Shown: in pieces, positions 26,339 to 35,352 of the stretch
Layout of the letters: each line of letters starts with the position of its first letter
Numbering within the stretch: position 1 is the first letter of the stretch
NCBI RefSeq assembly: GCF_018531465.1
Contig: NZ_JAHDTF010000015.1
Coordinates: 1-64,000 of the forward strand
Length of the DNA: 64,000 nucleotides
Origin: Sphaerisporangium fuscum
GTDB taxonomy: Bacteria; Actinomycetota; Actinomycetes; Streptosporangiales; Streptosporangiaceae
Direction of reading: 5' to 3'
Program-made: the position numbers and the translations under genes
Notes under the pieces: generated by a model
The model's database searches: none
What the model was told of the DNA's origin: nothing
What the model saw: the letters and a program-made list of their open reading frames with translations, nothing else

Positions 26339-26980
26339 ATGCCTGTGACACCCACCACCCGCCTGGCGGTCGGCGAGGCCTTCGCGCGGCGGGACGACGC
26401 GGGCCGCGGCCTCGCGGAGGATTCCGCGCGCATCGCGCAAGCCTGCCGCGACATGGCCGCGCGGTTCCACCGCGGCGGGAAGCTGATCGTCTTCGGCAAC
26501 GGGGGCGCGGGCACCGACGCCTCGCACGTCGCCGTCGAGTTCATGCATCCGGTGATCGTGGGCAAGCGGGCGCTCCCGGCGATGGCGCTGAGCAACGACG
26601 CCGCGACGGTCACCGGTGTGGGCACGCGCGAAGGCCTGGAGGAGGTCTTCGCCCATCAGGTGCGCCACTGGGCGAATCCGGCCGACATCGCCCTCGGCAT
26701 CTCTCCCGACGGCTGGTGCGCCAACGTCATCCGCGGGCTGGAGACGGCCCGCGGGCTGGGCCTGTACACCATGGCGCTGGTGGGCGGCGACGGTGGGGCC
26801 GTAGCGAGCGGCGCGGTGGCCGACCAGGTGCTGATCGCGCGCTCCGCCGATCCCGCCGTGGTCAAGGAGATCCATGTGACGACCTACCACGTGCTGTGGG
26901 AGCTGGTGCACGTCTTCTTCGCCCAGACCGGCCCCTGCGGCGTGCCGCAGGAGGCCGTGCGCGAGGAGGCCGCGACGTGA
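26339..26980 (+). CDS. SIS-domain protein 1 of hydrogenase operon
   Basis: A 213-aa sugar-isomerase-fold protein related to GmhA (sedoheptulose-7-phosphate isomerase). The phosphosugar-binding loop appears as VFGNGGAGTDASHVAVEF, and the C-terminus has TTYHVLWELVHVFF, shared with the second SIS gene at 27197. ATG 26339 is chosen with GGAG upstream. It is the first gene of the group 1h hydrogenase operon and overlaps the HypC-like gene by 4 bp. SIS proteins are regular members of these loci in actinomycetes. Their role in hydrogenase maturation is unknown; a link to carbamoyl or sugar-phosphate chemistry is speculation. Confidence 0.85.
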   Translation: MPVTPTTRLAVGEAFARRDDAGRGLAEDSARIAQACRDMAARFHRGGKLIVFGNGGAGTDASHVAVEFMHPVIVGKRALPAMALSNDAATVTGVGTREGLEEVFAHQVRHWANPADIALGISPDGWCANVIRGLETARGLGLYTMALVGGDGGAVASGAVADQVLIARSADPAVVKEIHVTTYHVLWELVHVFFAQTGPCGVPQEAVREEAAT

Positions 26981-27210
26981 ACGACACCCCCGGCTGCACC
27001 GCCGGCCACTGCGTGACCTGCTCGGACGAGGCCCTGCCCGCGCGCGTGGTCCGCCTGCTCGGCCGCGACCTCGCGCTGGTCCAGGTGGGCGACGCCCGCG
27101 AGGAGGTCAGCGTCGCGCTGGTCGAGGCCGAGGCCGGCGACACCGTGCTCGTGCACGCCAAGGAGGCCATCGCGGTCGTCACGAGAGGGAGCGGCCATGG
27201 GCACGCCTGA
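26977..27210 (+). CDS. Divergent HypC/HupF-like protein
   Basis: A 77-aa protein with a HypC-like beta-barrel (ARVVRLLGRDLALVQVGDAREEVSVALVEAEAGDTVLVHAKEAIAVV). The usual N-terminal MC[LI]G[IL]P is replaced by a start with three cysteines (C7, C12, C15). HypC normally needs Cys2 to carry the Fe(CN)2CO unit, so chemistry here must differ or use another cysteine. GTG 26977 overlaps the upstream stop (GTGA), and the C-terminus overlaps the next gene by 14 bp. A standard HypC is present at 35068, so this is a second, specialised copy. Confidence 0.8.
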   Translation: MNDTPGCTAGHCVTCSDEALPARVVRLLGRDLALVQVGDAREEVSVALVEAEAGDTVLVHAKEAIAVVTRGSGHGHA

Positions 27211-27928
27211 GGAGACGCCGCCGGAGGGGGCGGGCGCCCCGTCCCCCGAGGCCGAAGGGATCCGGCACCTGTATCCCTTCCTCTACTCGGGCCCCACCGG
27301 CCGCGCCGACGACCGCCGGATCATCTGGTCCACCGAGACCAAGGCGGCGGAGATCGTACGGCTGCGCGAGCGCGTGGCCGAGCTGTACGCCGACCGGATC
27401 GCCGGGTGCGCGGAGGCGATGGCGGCGCGGTTCGCCGCCGGGGGCCGGCTGTTCACGTTCGGCAACGGCGGGAGCAGCACCGACGCCCAGGAGGTGGCCA
27501 CGGCCTTCCTCGCCCCCCGCCACGGCACGCCGCTCCCGGCCCTCTCCCTCACCACGGACGTCGCCCTGGTGACCGCCCTGTCCAACGACGCGGGCTTCGA
27601 GGTGGTCTTCGCCCGGCAGATCGCCGCGCTCGGCCGGCCGGGCGACATCGCCCTCGGCCTGTCGACCAGCGGCGGCTCCGCCAACCTCGTCCAGGCCTTC
27701 GAGGAGGCCGGACGCCGGGGCATGCTCACCGTCGGCCTGGCCGGCTACCAGGGCGGCAGGCTCACCGAGCTCGCGGAGCGCGGCCTTCTGGACCACCTGT
27801 TCGTCATCCCGTCGTCGTCGGTGCACCGCATCCAGGAGGCGCAGACGACGCTCTACCACGTGCTGTGGGAGGTCACCCAGTACGCCATGGGTGCCTCGCC
27901 GCGCGCGCCCGCCCGAACGGGCGGGTGA
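27197..27928 (+). CDS. SIS-domain protein 2 of hydrogenase operon
   Basis: A 243-aa GmhA-like SIS protein with the more canonical loops FGNGGSSTDAQEVATAF and GLSTSGGSANLVQAFEEA. It has an N-terminal extension of about 50 residues absent from SIS protein 1. The shared end TTLYHVLWEVTQ indicates the two arose by duplication. ATG 27197 follows GAGGGA. It sits directly before the hydrogenase structural genes. The function in the hydrogenase system is not known; GmhA activity is only implied by fold. Confidence 0.87.
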   Translation: MGTPEETPPEGAGAPSPEAEGIRHLYPFLYSGPTGRADDRRIIWSTETKAAEIVRLRERVAELYADRIAGCAEAMAARFAAGGRLFTFGNGGSSTDAQEVATAFLAPRHGTPLPALSLTTDVALVTALSNDAGFEVVFARQIAALGRPGDIALGLSTSGGSANLVQAFEEAGRRGMLTVGLAGYQGGRLTELAERGLLDHLFVIPSSSVHRIQEAQTTLYHVLWEVTQYAMGASPRAPARTGG

Positions 27929-27995
27929 CGCGGCCTCACGAAGGGAGTGGGGCCGGGCGTCCATCGACGAGCGAACCACCAGCGGGGAGGCGGTT

Positions 27996-29075
<1,080 letters not shown>

Positions 29076-29076
29076 C

Positions 29077-30861
29077 ATGACGACCTCGAAGGAGCACAAC
29101 CCCGACCTGGTCGAGATGGCCTGGGACCCGATCACCCGGATCGTCGGCAGCCTGGGCATCTACGCCAAGATCGACTTCGCGAAGAGGGAGGTCGCGGAGT
29201 GCTACAGCACGTCCTCGATCTTCCGCGGCTACGCCATCTTCATGAAGGGCAAGGACCCGCGCGACGCGCACTTCATCACCAGCCGCATCTGCGGGATCTG
29301 CGGCGACAACCACGCCACCTGCTCGGTCTACAACCAGAACATGGCCTACGGCGTCGCGCCGCCGGCCTTGGCCGAGTGGATCATCAACTGCGGCGAGGCC
29401 GCCGAGTACATGTTCGACCACAACATCTACCAGGAGAACCTGGTCGGGGTCGACTACTGCGAGAAGATGGTGCGCGAGACCAACCCGGGCGTGCTGGACC
29501 TCGCCGAGCGCACCGAATGCCGACACGCCGGCGAGCACGGCTACCGCACGATCGCCGACATCATGCGCTCGCTCAACCCGATGGAGGGCGAGTTCTACCG
29601 CGAGGCGCTGGTGATCAGCCGCCTGGCGCGCGAGATGTTCTGCCTGATGGAAGGCAGGCACGTCCACCCCTCGACGCTGTACCCGGGCGGGGTCGGCACG
29701 GTGGCCACGGTGCAGCTGTTCACCGACTACCTGACCCGGCTGATGCGCTACGTCGAGTTCATGAAGAAGGTCGTGCCGATGCACGACGACCTGTTCGACT
29801 TCTTCTACGAGGCGCTGCCGGGGTACGAGCAGGTCGGGCGGCGGCGGGTCATGCTGGGCTGCTGGGGCGCGCTCAACGACCCGGAGTACTGCGACTTCAC
29901 CTACGAGAACATGGACTCCTGGGGTCAGAAGATGTTCATCACCCCGGGCATCATCGTCGACGGGAACCTCGTCACCAACAACCTCGTCGACATCAACCTC
30001 GGCATGCGGATCCTGCTCGGCAGCTCCTACTACGACGACTGGGAGGGCCAGGAGCGGTTCGTCACCCACGACCCGCTGGGCAACCCCGTCGACGTCCGCC
30101 ACCCCTGGAACCAGCACACGATCCCGCGGCCGCAGAAGCGCGACTTCAACGACAAGTACAGCTGGGTGATGTCGCCCCGCTGGTTCGACGGCAAGGACCA
30201 CCTGCCGCTGGACACCGGCGGCGGCCCTCTCGCCCGGCTGTGGTCCACGGCGCTGTCGCGCAAGGTCGACATCGGGTACGTCCGGTCCACGGGCGACGGC
30301 GTCGTCATCAACCTCCCGAAGACCTCCATGACGCCGGAGAAGACGTTCGAGTGGAAGATCCCGCACCACAACGGCGAGCCGCTGTCCAACGCGCTGGAGC
30401 GCAACCGGGCCCGTACCTACTTCCAGGCGTACGCGGCCGCGTGCGCGGTGTACTTCGCCGAGCGGGGGCTGGACGAGGTCCGCAACGGCCGCACGCAGAC
30501 CTGGGAGCCGTTCGAGGTGCCGGACGAGGCCATCAGCTGCGGGTTCACCGAGGCGGTGCGCGGCCTGCTGTCCCACCACATGGTGATCAGGAACGGCAAG
30601 ATCGCCAACTACCATCCGTACCCGCCGACGCCGTGGAACGCCAGCGTCCGCGACAGCTACGGCACGCCGGGCCCGTACGAGGACGCGGTGATGAACACGC
30701 CCATCTTCGAGGAGAACCCTCCGGACAGGTTCAAGGGCATCGACATCATGCGGACCGTCCGCAGCTTCGACCCGTGCCTGCCGTGCGGGGTGCACATGTA
30801 CCTCGGCCAGGGCAAGGAACTCCGCAAGGTGCACACTCCTCATGCGTTCACCACAGCCTGA
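29077..30861 (+). CDS. hhyL: [NiFe]-hydrogenase large subunit, group 1h
   Basis: A 594-aa catalytic subunit that oxidises H2. The L1 motif RICGICGDNHATC supplies Cys72 and Cys75, and the L2 motif DPCLPCGVH near the C-terminus supplies Cys567 and Cys570 for the NiFe(CN)2CO site. Cleavage after His573 by the protease at 34095 would remove a 21-residue tail. The protein starts 1 nt after the small-subunit stop, with which it forms the core dimer. Enzymes of this group have high affinity for H2 and scavenge the atmospheric gas in dormant actinobacteria. Confidence 0.97.
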   Translation: MTTSKEHNPDLVEMAWDPITRIVGSLGIYAKIDFAKREVAECYSTSSIFRGYAIFMKGKDPRDAHFITSRICGICGDNHATCSVYNQNMAYGVAPPALAEWIINCGEAAEYMFDHNIYQENLVGVDYCEKMVRETNPGVLDLAERTECRHAGEHGYRTIADIMRSLNPMEGEFYREALVISRLAREMFCLMEGRHVHPSTLYPGGVGTVATVQLFTDYLTRLMRYVEFMKKVVPMHDDLFDFFYEALPGYEQVGRRRVMLGCWGALNDPEYCDFTYENMDSWGQKMFITPGIIVDGNLVTNNLVDINLGMRILLGSSYYDDWEGQERFVTHDPLGNPVDVRHPWNQHTIPRPQKRDFNDKYSWVMSPRWFDGKDHLPLDTGGGPLARLWSTALSRKVDIGYVRSTGDGVVINLPKTSMTPEKTFEWKIPHHNGEPLSNALERNRARTYFQAYAAACAVYFAERGLDEVRNGRTQTWEPFEVPDEAISCGFTEAVRGLLSHHMVIRNGKIANYHPYPPTPWNASVRDSYGTPGPYEDAVMNTPIFEENPPDRFKGIDIMRTVRSFDPCLPCGVHMYLGQGKELRKVHTPHAFTTA

Positions 30862-31423
30862 GACCCCGCCCGCCCACGACGTGCAGGCGGTCGGCGAACG
30901 CGTCGAGGCGCTGATCGGCGACCTCGGCGCGCTCGCCGACCCGAACGCCCGCGCCAAGGCCGAGGAGCTCGTACGCGCCCTGGTCGACCTGTACGGCGCG
31001 GGGCTGGAGCGCGTCATGCGGGCCGTGGTCGAGAGCGACGCGGCCGAGGTGCTGCGCCGGCTCGCCGCCGACGAGGTGGTCTCCGGCCTGCTCGTCCTGC
31101 ACGACCTGCACCCGCTCGGTACGGCCGAGCGGGTCCGCGCGGCGCTCGACACCGTCCGTCCCTACCTCGACCTGCACGAGGGCGGGGTCGAACTGGTCGG
31201 CGTGGACGACGACGGGGTCGTGCGGCTGCGCCTGTCGGGCGGCTGCCACGGGTGCGCCTCCTCGCGGGTCACGGTGAACGACACCATCGAGCGGGCGGTG
31301 CGCAGGGCCGCCCCCGAGGTCACACGGGTCGAGGTCGACGGGGTGGCGGAGGAGCCCGAACTCCTGCAGATCGGGCGCCGCCCGCCCGGCCCGTGCCCGG
31401 TGCCGCAGGAGGCGGCCACATGA
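30842..31423 (+). CDS. NifU-like Fe-S scaffold domain protein
   Basis: A 193-aa protein. Residues 97-165 form a NifU C-terminal domain (VRPYLDLHEGGVELVGV, then LSGGCHGCASS with the cluster-binding Cys135 and Cys138). The N-terminal 90 residues are a helical region without a known name. ATG 30842 overlaps the large-subunit gene by 20 bp. NifU-like proteins are standard in group 1h hydrogenase operons, probably delivering Fe-S clusters to the small subunit. The C-terminus is Pro-rich. Confidence 0.88.
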   Translation: MRSPQPETPPAHDVQAVGERVEALIGDLGALADPNARAKAEELVRALVDLYGAGLERVMRAVVESDAAEVLRRLAADEVVSGLLVLHDLHPLGTAERVRAALDTVRPYLDLHEGGVELVGVDDDGVVRLRLSGGCHGCASSRVTVNDTIERAVRRAAPEVTRVEVDGVAEEPELLQIGRRPPGPCPVPQEAAT

Positions 31424-32079
31424 TCACGGGCAGGCGGTCGACGGGGTTGCGGCGCTTCAGGGAGCCGCCGAGGCCGCGGGCGGAGCGGTGCGAGATGTGC
31501 GACGAGCCGCTCGACGAGCGCCACGGCCACGTCGTGAACACCGGCGACCGCGCGCTGCTGTGCACCTGCCGGGGCTGCCACCTGCTGCTGTCCCGGGGGG
31601 AGGGGGCGCAGGGGAGGTATCGGGCGGTGCCGGAGCGCTACCTGTACTTCCCCTCGATGCGGCTCGACGAGGCGGACTGGGAGGAGCTCCAGATCCCGGT
31701 GCGCACGGCGTTCTTCTTCCGGAACTCCGCGCTCGACCGGTACGTGGCCTTCTATCCCAGCCCGGCCGGGGCGACCGAGTCGCAGCTCCCCCTCGCGTCC
31801 TGGGACCGGGTGCTCGCCGCCAACCCCGAGCTGGCGGGCGCGCAGCCGGACGTCGAGGCGTACCTCGTCGACCGCCGGCCGGAGGGATTCGCCTGCCACC
31901 TGGTGCCGATCGACGCCTGCTACACGCTGGTCGGGCTCGTGCGCACGCACTGGAAGGGCTTCCACGGGGGTGAGGAGGCGTGGACGGCCATCGACGGCTT
32001 CTTCGCCGACCTGCGCCGCCGCAGCGAGCTCGTCCCGAGGGCCGCCGGCACCGCGGAGGAGGGCGGGCACGGTGGCTGA
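31420..32079 (+). CDS. DUF5947 family protein
   Basis: A 219-aa cytosolic protein with an N-terminal four-cysteine zinc- or iron-binding motif (CEMCDEPL...CTCRGCHLLL) followed by a globular domain (YLYFPSMRLDEADWEELQIP, FHGGEEAWTAIDGFFADL). It matches DUF5947, a family known mainly from actinobacterial group 1h hydrogenase loci. ATG 31420 overlaps the upstream stop (ATGA), and the end overlaps the next gene by 8 bp, so expression is tightly coupled. It may be a rubredoxin-like maturation or electron-transfer factor, by inference from the C4 motif only. Confidence 0.82.
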   Translation: MITGRRSTGLRRFREPPRPRAERCEMCDEPLDERHGHVVNTGDRALLCTCRGCHLLLSRGEGAQGRYRAVPERYLYFPSMRLDEADWEELQIPVRTAFFFRNSALDRYVAFYPSPAGATESQLPLASWDRVLAANPELAGAQPDVEAYLVDRRPEGFACHLVPIDACYTLVGLVRTHWKGFHGGEEAWTAIDGFFADLRRRSELVPRAAGTAEEGGHGG

Positions 32080-32704
32080 CATCCGTTTCGAGTGCCTCGG
32101 CGTGCGGGCCGAGCCGTACGCCGTCTTCCCGACGCTCGCCTTCCGCCTGCGCGTCACCGAGCCCGAGGGCCAGGCCGTGCACGCCGTCGCACTGCGCTGC
32201 CAGATCCGCGTCGAGCCGCGGCGGCGGTCGTACGGCCCGAGCGAGACCGAGCTGCTCGCCGACCTGTTCGGCCACCCCTCCCGCTGGGGCGAGACCGTGC
32301 ACCCCCTGCAGTTCGCCAACGTCTCGATGATCGTCCCCCGGTTCGCCGGTTCCACCGAGGTCGACCTGCAGGTGCAGTGCGGCTACGACCTGGAGGTGGC
32401 CGCGGGGAAGTACTTCGCCTCGCTGGACGACGGCGAGATCCCGTTGCTGCTGCTGTTCAGCGGCACGGTCTTCGCCAAGGCGGGCGAGGGGTTCACGGTG
32501 CGGCCGGTGCCCTGGCACTGCGAGGCCCGCTGCCCGCTACCGGTCGCCGTGTGGCGGGAGATGATCGACCGCTACTTCCCCGGAAGCGGCTGGCTGCGGC
32601 TGCACCGCGACACCCTCCGCGCGCTGCAGCGCTTCAAGTCCGAGCACGCCCTGGCCACCTGGGACGAGACCGTGGAGGCGCTGCTGAAGGAGGCACGCCG
32701 ATGA
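32072..32704 (+). CDS. DUF6084 family protein
   Basis: A 210-aa soluble protein without recognised catalytic motif, matching the DUF6084 family of hydrogenase loci. Conserved-looking stretches are RFECLGVRAEPYAVFPTLAFRL, RRRSYGPSETELLADLFG and MIDRYFPGSGWLRL. GTG 32072 overlaps the previous gene by 8 bp, and the stop overlaps the next ATG by 4 bp. Its conserved place between DUF5947 and a larger unknown suggests a role in assembly or electron transfer. Beyond that I cannot assign a function. Confidence 0.8.
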   Translation: MADIRFECLGVRAEPYAVFPTLAFRLRVTEPEGQAVHAVALRCQIRVEPRRRSYGPSETELLADLFGHPSRWGETVHPLQFANVSMIVPRFAGSTEVDLQVQCGYDLEVAAGKYFASLDDGEIPLLLLFSGTVFAKAGEGFTVRPVPWHCEARCPLPVAVWREMIDRYFPGSGWLRLHRDTLRALQRFKSEHALATWDETVEALLKEARR

Positions 32705-34098
32705 ACCTGGCCATGGACACGGCACGCGAGGTGGCCGACGCCGTGCTGTACGAGGGGTACCTGCTGTACCCCTACCGCGCCTCGGCGGCCAAGAACCGGG
32801 TGCGCTGGCAGTTCGGGGTGCTCGTGCCTCCCGGCTACAAGGCCACCGCCGAGCCGTCGGCCAGCGTGACCGAGTGCCTCCTCGAAGGCGCCGCGAACGC
32901 GCTGGTACGCCTGCGCCTGCGGTTCCTCCACGTCAAGGAGCGCCGTGTGGAGGAACGGGCGGACGGCGGCGGCTACCGGCCGGTGCGCGAGCTGAGGATC
33001 GGCGAGCGGGCCTACCTGACGTTCGACGAGGCCACCCAGCGCGAGGTGGAGGCCGTCCTCGCCATGCCGGCCGTCCTCCGTGGGGAGCGGACGATCGCGC
33101 TGACCGTTCCCGGGGACCGCGCCGAGGAGCCCATCCTGGCCGGGGGCGGGGAGCCCCTCGGGCGCGTCGTCGCCGAGCACCGGCCGGTGCACGCGGTGCT
33201 GCGCGTCCACGCCGAGCCGTGCCGGGGGACGCGCCCGCTGCTGAAACTGCGCGTCCAGGTGGAGAACGCCGATGACTGGGCGGAGGCGGACGCGCCGCGC
33301 GAGCGGGCGTTGCGGCACTCGCTGGTCGCCGCCCACCTGCTCATCGGGGTCACGGCCGGAGGCTTCGTCTCCCTGACCGACCCGCCGGAGTGGGCGCGCC
33401 CCGCCGCCGGGACCTGCCACAACGAGAACACCTGGCCGGTGCTGGTCGGCCGGCCCGGGCAGCGCACCGTGGTGCTGTCGTCGCCGATCATCCTGTACGA
33501 CCACCCTGACATCGCCCCCGAGAGCCCCGGCGACCTGTTCGACGCGACCGAGATAGACGAGCTCCTCCACCTGCGCACCCACACCTTGACGGAGGAGGAG
33601 AAACGGGAGGCCCGCGCCACCGACCCGAGGGCCCGCGAGATCATCGACCGGGCCGGTGACCTGCCGCCCGAACTGCTCGAACGCCTCCACGGCGCCGTCC
33701 GCCACTTCGGCCGCCCCGCCCGCCGCACGACCCCGCCCGAGGCGGTGGCGGAGGAGCCCGCGCCGGGGGAGGGCGAGGCGCTTCCGACGCCGTGGTGGGA
33801 CCCGGCGGCCGAGGAGGTGCCGCCGGACCACGGCAGCGTGACCGTGGCGGGCGTCGAGGTCGCCAAGGGCAGCCGTGTGCGGCTGACGCCGGGCAGGCGG
33901 CGCGCCGACCCGTACGACATGTTCCTCGCCGGCCGCGCCGCCCGGGTGGAGGCCGTGCTGCTGGACGTCGACGGCGCGCGGTACCTCGCCGTCACCCTGG
34001 AGGACGACCAGGCGGCCGACCTGCACCGGTCCCACGGGCGGTTCCTGTACTTCGCGCCGGACGAGGTCGAGCCGCTCGGCGGAGGGGAGGCGCCGTGA
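32701..34098 (+). CDS. Uncharacterised hydrogenase-operon protein
   Basis: A 465-aa protein I cannot name. The first 330 residues look like a compact soluble domain (ADAVLYEGYLLYPYRASAAKN at the start; TGDTCHNENTWP-like segment GTCHNENTWPVLVG near residue 240; SSPIILYDHPDIAPESPGDLFD near 265). A charged linker (about 345-370) leads to a C-terminal beta-rich domain (residues 375-460) with GSRVRLTPGRRRADPYDMFLAG. ATG 32701 overlaps the DUF6084 stop. Genes of this type recur in group 1h operons, so it is probably needed for the enzyme. Confidence 0.78.
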   Translation: MNLAMDTAREVADAVLYEGYLLYPYRASAAKNRVRWQFGVLVPPGYKATAEPSASVTECLLEGAANALVRLRLRFLHVKERRVEERADGGGYRPVRELRIGERAYLTFDEATQREVEAVLAMPAVLRGERTIALTVPGDRAEEPILAGGGEPLGRVVAEHRPVHAVLRVHAEPCRGTRPLLKLRVQVENADDWAEADAPRERALRHSLVAAHLLIGVTAGGFVSLTDPPEWARPAAGTCHNENTWPVLVGRPGQRTVVLSSPIILYDHPDIAPESPGDLFDATEIDELLHLRTHTLTEEEKREARATDPRAREIIDRAGDLPPELLERLHGAVRHFGRPARRTTPPEAVAEEPAPGEGEALPTPWWDPAAEEVPPDHGSVTVAGVEVAKGSRVRLTPGRRRADPYDMFLAGRAARVEAVLLDVDGARYLAVTLEDDQAADLHRSHGRFLYFAPDEVEPLGGGEAP

Positions 34099-34601
34099 GG
34101 ATCCTGGTCGCGGGTGTCGGGAACGTCTTCCTTGGTGACGACGGCTTCGGCGTGGCCGTCGCGCGGCGCCTGGCCAGGAGGGAGCTGCCCGACGGCGTGG
34201 TGGTCACCGACTTCGGCATCCGGGGGGTCCATCTCGCCTACGAGATCGCGGGCGGGGAGTACTCCTGCACGATCATGGTCGACGCGGTGTCACGCGACGG
34301 CCCGCCCGGCACCCTGTACGTCCTGCGGCCCTCGCCGGGTGACACCCTCGGCACGTTCGTCGACGCCCACGACATGACGCCCGACGCGGTGCTGGCCTTC
34401 GCGAGCACCCTCGGCGGGAACGCCGGTCCGGTCCTGCTCGTCGGCTGCGAGGCCGCCGACGTCTCGCCCGGCATGGAGCTGAGCCCGCCCGTCGCCGAGG
34501 CCGTCGGCCGGGCCGAGGAACTCGTCCTCGAACTCATCCGCGAGCGGTGGCCGGCCGCCACCGACCAACAGCAGGAGGGAACAGCATGCTCAAGCGCCTG
34601 A
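34095..34601 (+). CDS. Hydrogenase maturation endopeptidase (HyaD/HupD type)
   Basis: A 168-aa protease that trims the C-terminal tail of the large subunit after nickel insertion. The family signature GVGNVFLGDDGFG is at residues 6-18 (the Asp in GDD is the nickel ligand), and VDA and DAHDM supply the other expected Asp/His ligands. Length is typical. GTG 34095 overlaps the previous stop (GTGA). Its expected substrate is the hhyL product with the DPCLPCGVH site. The 3' end overlaps the 34-aa peptide gene. Confidence 0.9.
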   Translation: MRILVAGVGNVFLGDDGFGVAVARRLARRELPDGVVVTDFGIRGVHLAYEIAGGEYSCTIMVDAVSRDGPPGTLYVLRPSPGDTLGTFVDAHDMTPDAVLAFASTLGGNAGPVLLVGCEAADVSPGMELSPPVAEAVGRAEELVLELIRERWPAATDQQQEGTACSSA

Positions 34602-34690
34602 TCACGCTCGGCATCTTGGTGGCAGTGGGCGTCATGATCTACCAGTCCATACCTGAGCTGCGGAAATACATGTTGATCAGAAAGATGTGA
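34586..34690 (+). CDS. DUF6893-type small membrane protein (34 aa)
   Basis: A 34-aa peptide beginning MLKRLITLGILVAVGVMIYQ and ending YMLIRKM, with one hydrophobic helix between positive ends. GGAGGG lies 8-13 nt before ATG 34586, and the gene overlaps the protease gene by 16 bp, so it is translated as part of the operon. Peptides of this kind (DUF6893) are found at this place in hydrogenase loci. It could anchor the hydrogenase to the membrane or help contact the quinone pool, which fits a small subunit lacking its own transmembrane helix; that is inference. Confidence 0.8.
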   Translation: MLKRLITLGILVAVGVMIYQSIPELRKYMLIRKM

Positions 34691-34727
34691 CCCCCGGCGC
34701 GACACAAGCGGAAGTGAGGTGGGAATG

Positions 34728-35120
34728 ATGCACGAATTCGGGATCGCCGAGTCGATCCTGGCGGCGGTGGAGGGGCGTGCGGACGGCCGGCGGGTACGGC
34801 GGGCGCGCGTGCAGGTGGGCGCGCTGCTCCGCGTCGCCGAGCCCTCGATCAACGACGCGTGGGCCATGGTCGCCGAGGGAACGGTGGCCGAGGGCGCGCG
34901 CCTCGACCTCGTCACCCTCCCCGTACGGCTCATCTGCCGGGCCTGCGGGAAGACGGCCACCTCGGTGGACCCGTACGCGGTGTGCCCGAGCTGCGGGGCC
35001 GCAGATGTCGACAGCGAGGGCGGCGACGATCTCGTCCTCGAATCCATCCAACTGGCGGAGGCGAGTCATGTGCCTGGGGATTCCCGGGGAGATCGTGGAG
35101 ATTCTCCAGGACCGTCCTGA
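34728..35120 (+). CDS. hypA: Hydrogenase nickel incorporation protein HypA
   Basis: A 130-aa nickel chaperone. His2 in MHEFGIAESIL is the nickel ligand, so ATG 34728 is preferred over ATG 34725, which would put His at position 3. The zinc site is formed by ICRACGK and VCPSCGA. The last about 20 residues (SHVPGDSRGDRGD...) are encoded in the region that overlaps hypC by 53 bp and are unusual for HypA. It delivers nickel to the large subunit, normally with HypB, whose gene is not in this window. Confidence 0.92.
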   Translation: MHEFGIAESILAAVEGRADGRRVRRARVQVGALLRVAEPSINDAWAMVAEGTVAEGARLDLVTLPVRLICRACGKTATSVDPYAVCPSCGAADVDSEGGDDLVLESIQLAEASHVPGDSRGDRGDSPGPS

Positions 35121-35346
35121 CCTGGCGAAGGTCGACGTGAGCGGCGTCCGCCGCGCCGTCAACATCGGCCTGCTGGAAGGCGAGGAGCTCGCCCCGGGCG
35201 ACTGGATCCTCATCCACGTGGGCTTCGCCCTGTCCAAGATCGACGAGGTGGAGGCCAGGGCGGCGCTCGACTTCCTCGAGAGCATCGGGCAGGCGTACGA
35301 GGACGAGATCGCCGCCCTTCGCGAGTCGATGATCGAACAGGGGTGA
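35068..35346 (+). CDS. hypC: Hydrogenase assembly chaperone HypC
   Basis: A 92-aa chaperone with the canonical MCLGIPGEIVEI start (Cys2 binds the Fe(CN)2CO intermediate) and LAPGDWILIHVGFALSKIDEVEA. It transfers the iron unit between HypD and the large-subunit precursor. ATG 35068 lies within the 3' end of hypA, a 53-bp overlap. It contrasts with the divergent HypC-like protein at 26977. hypD follows after 6 nt. Confidence 0.94.
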   Translation: MCLGIPGEIVEILQDRPDLAKVDVSGVRRAVNIGLLEGEELAPGDWILIHVGFALSKIDEVEARAALDFLESIGQAYEDEIAALRESMIEQG

Positions 35347-35352
35347 TGGGCG

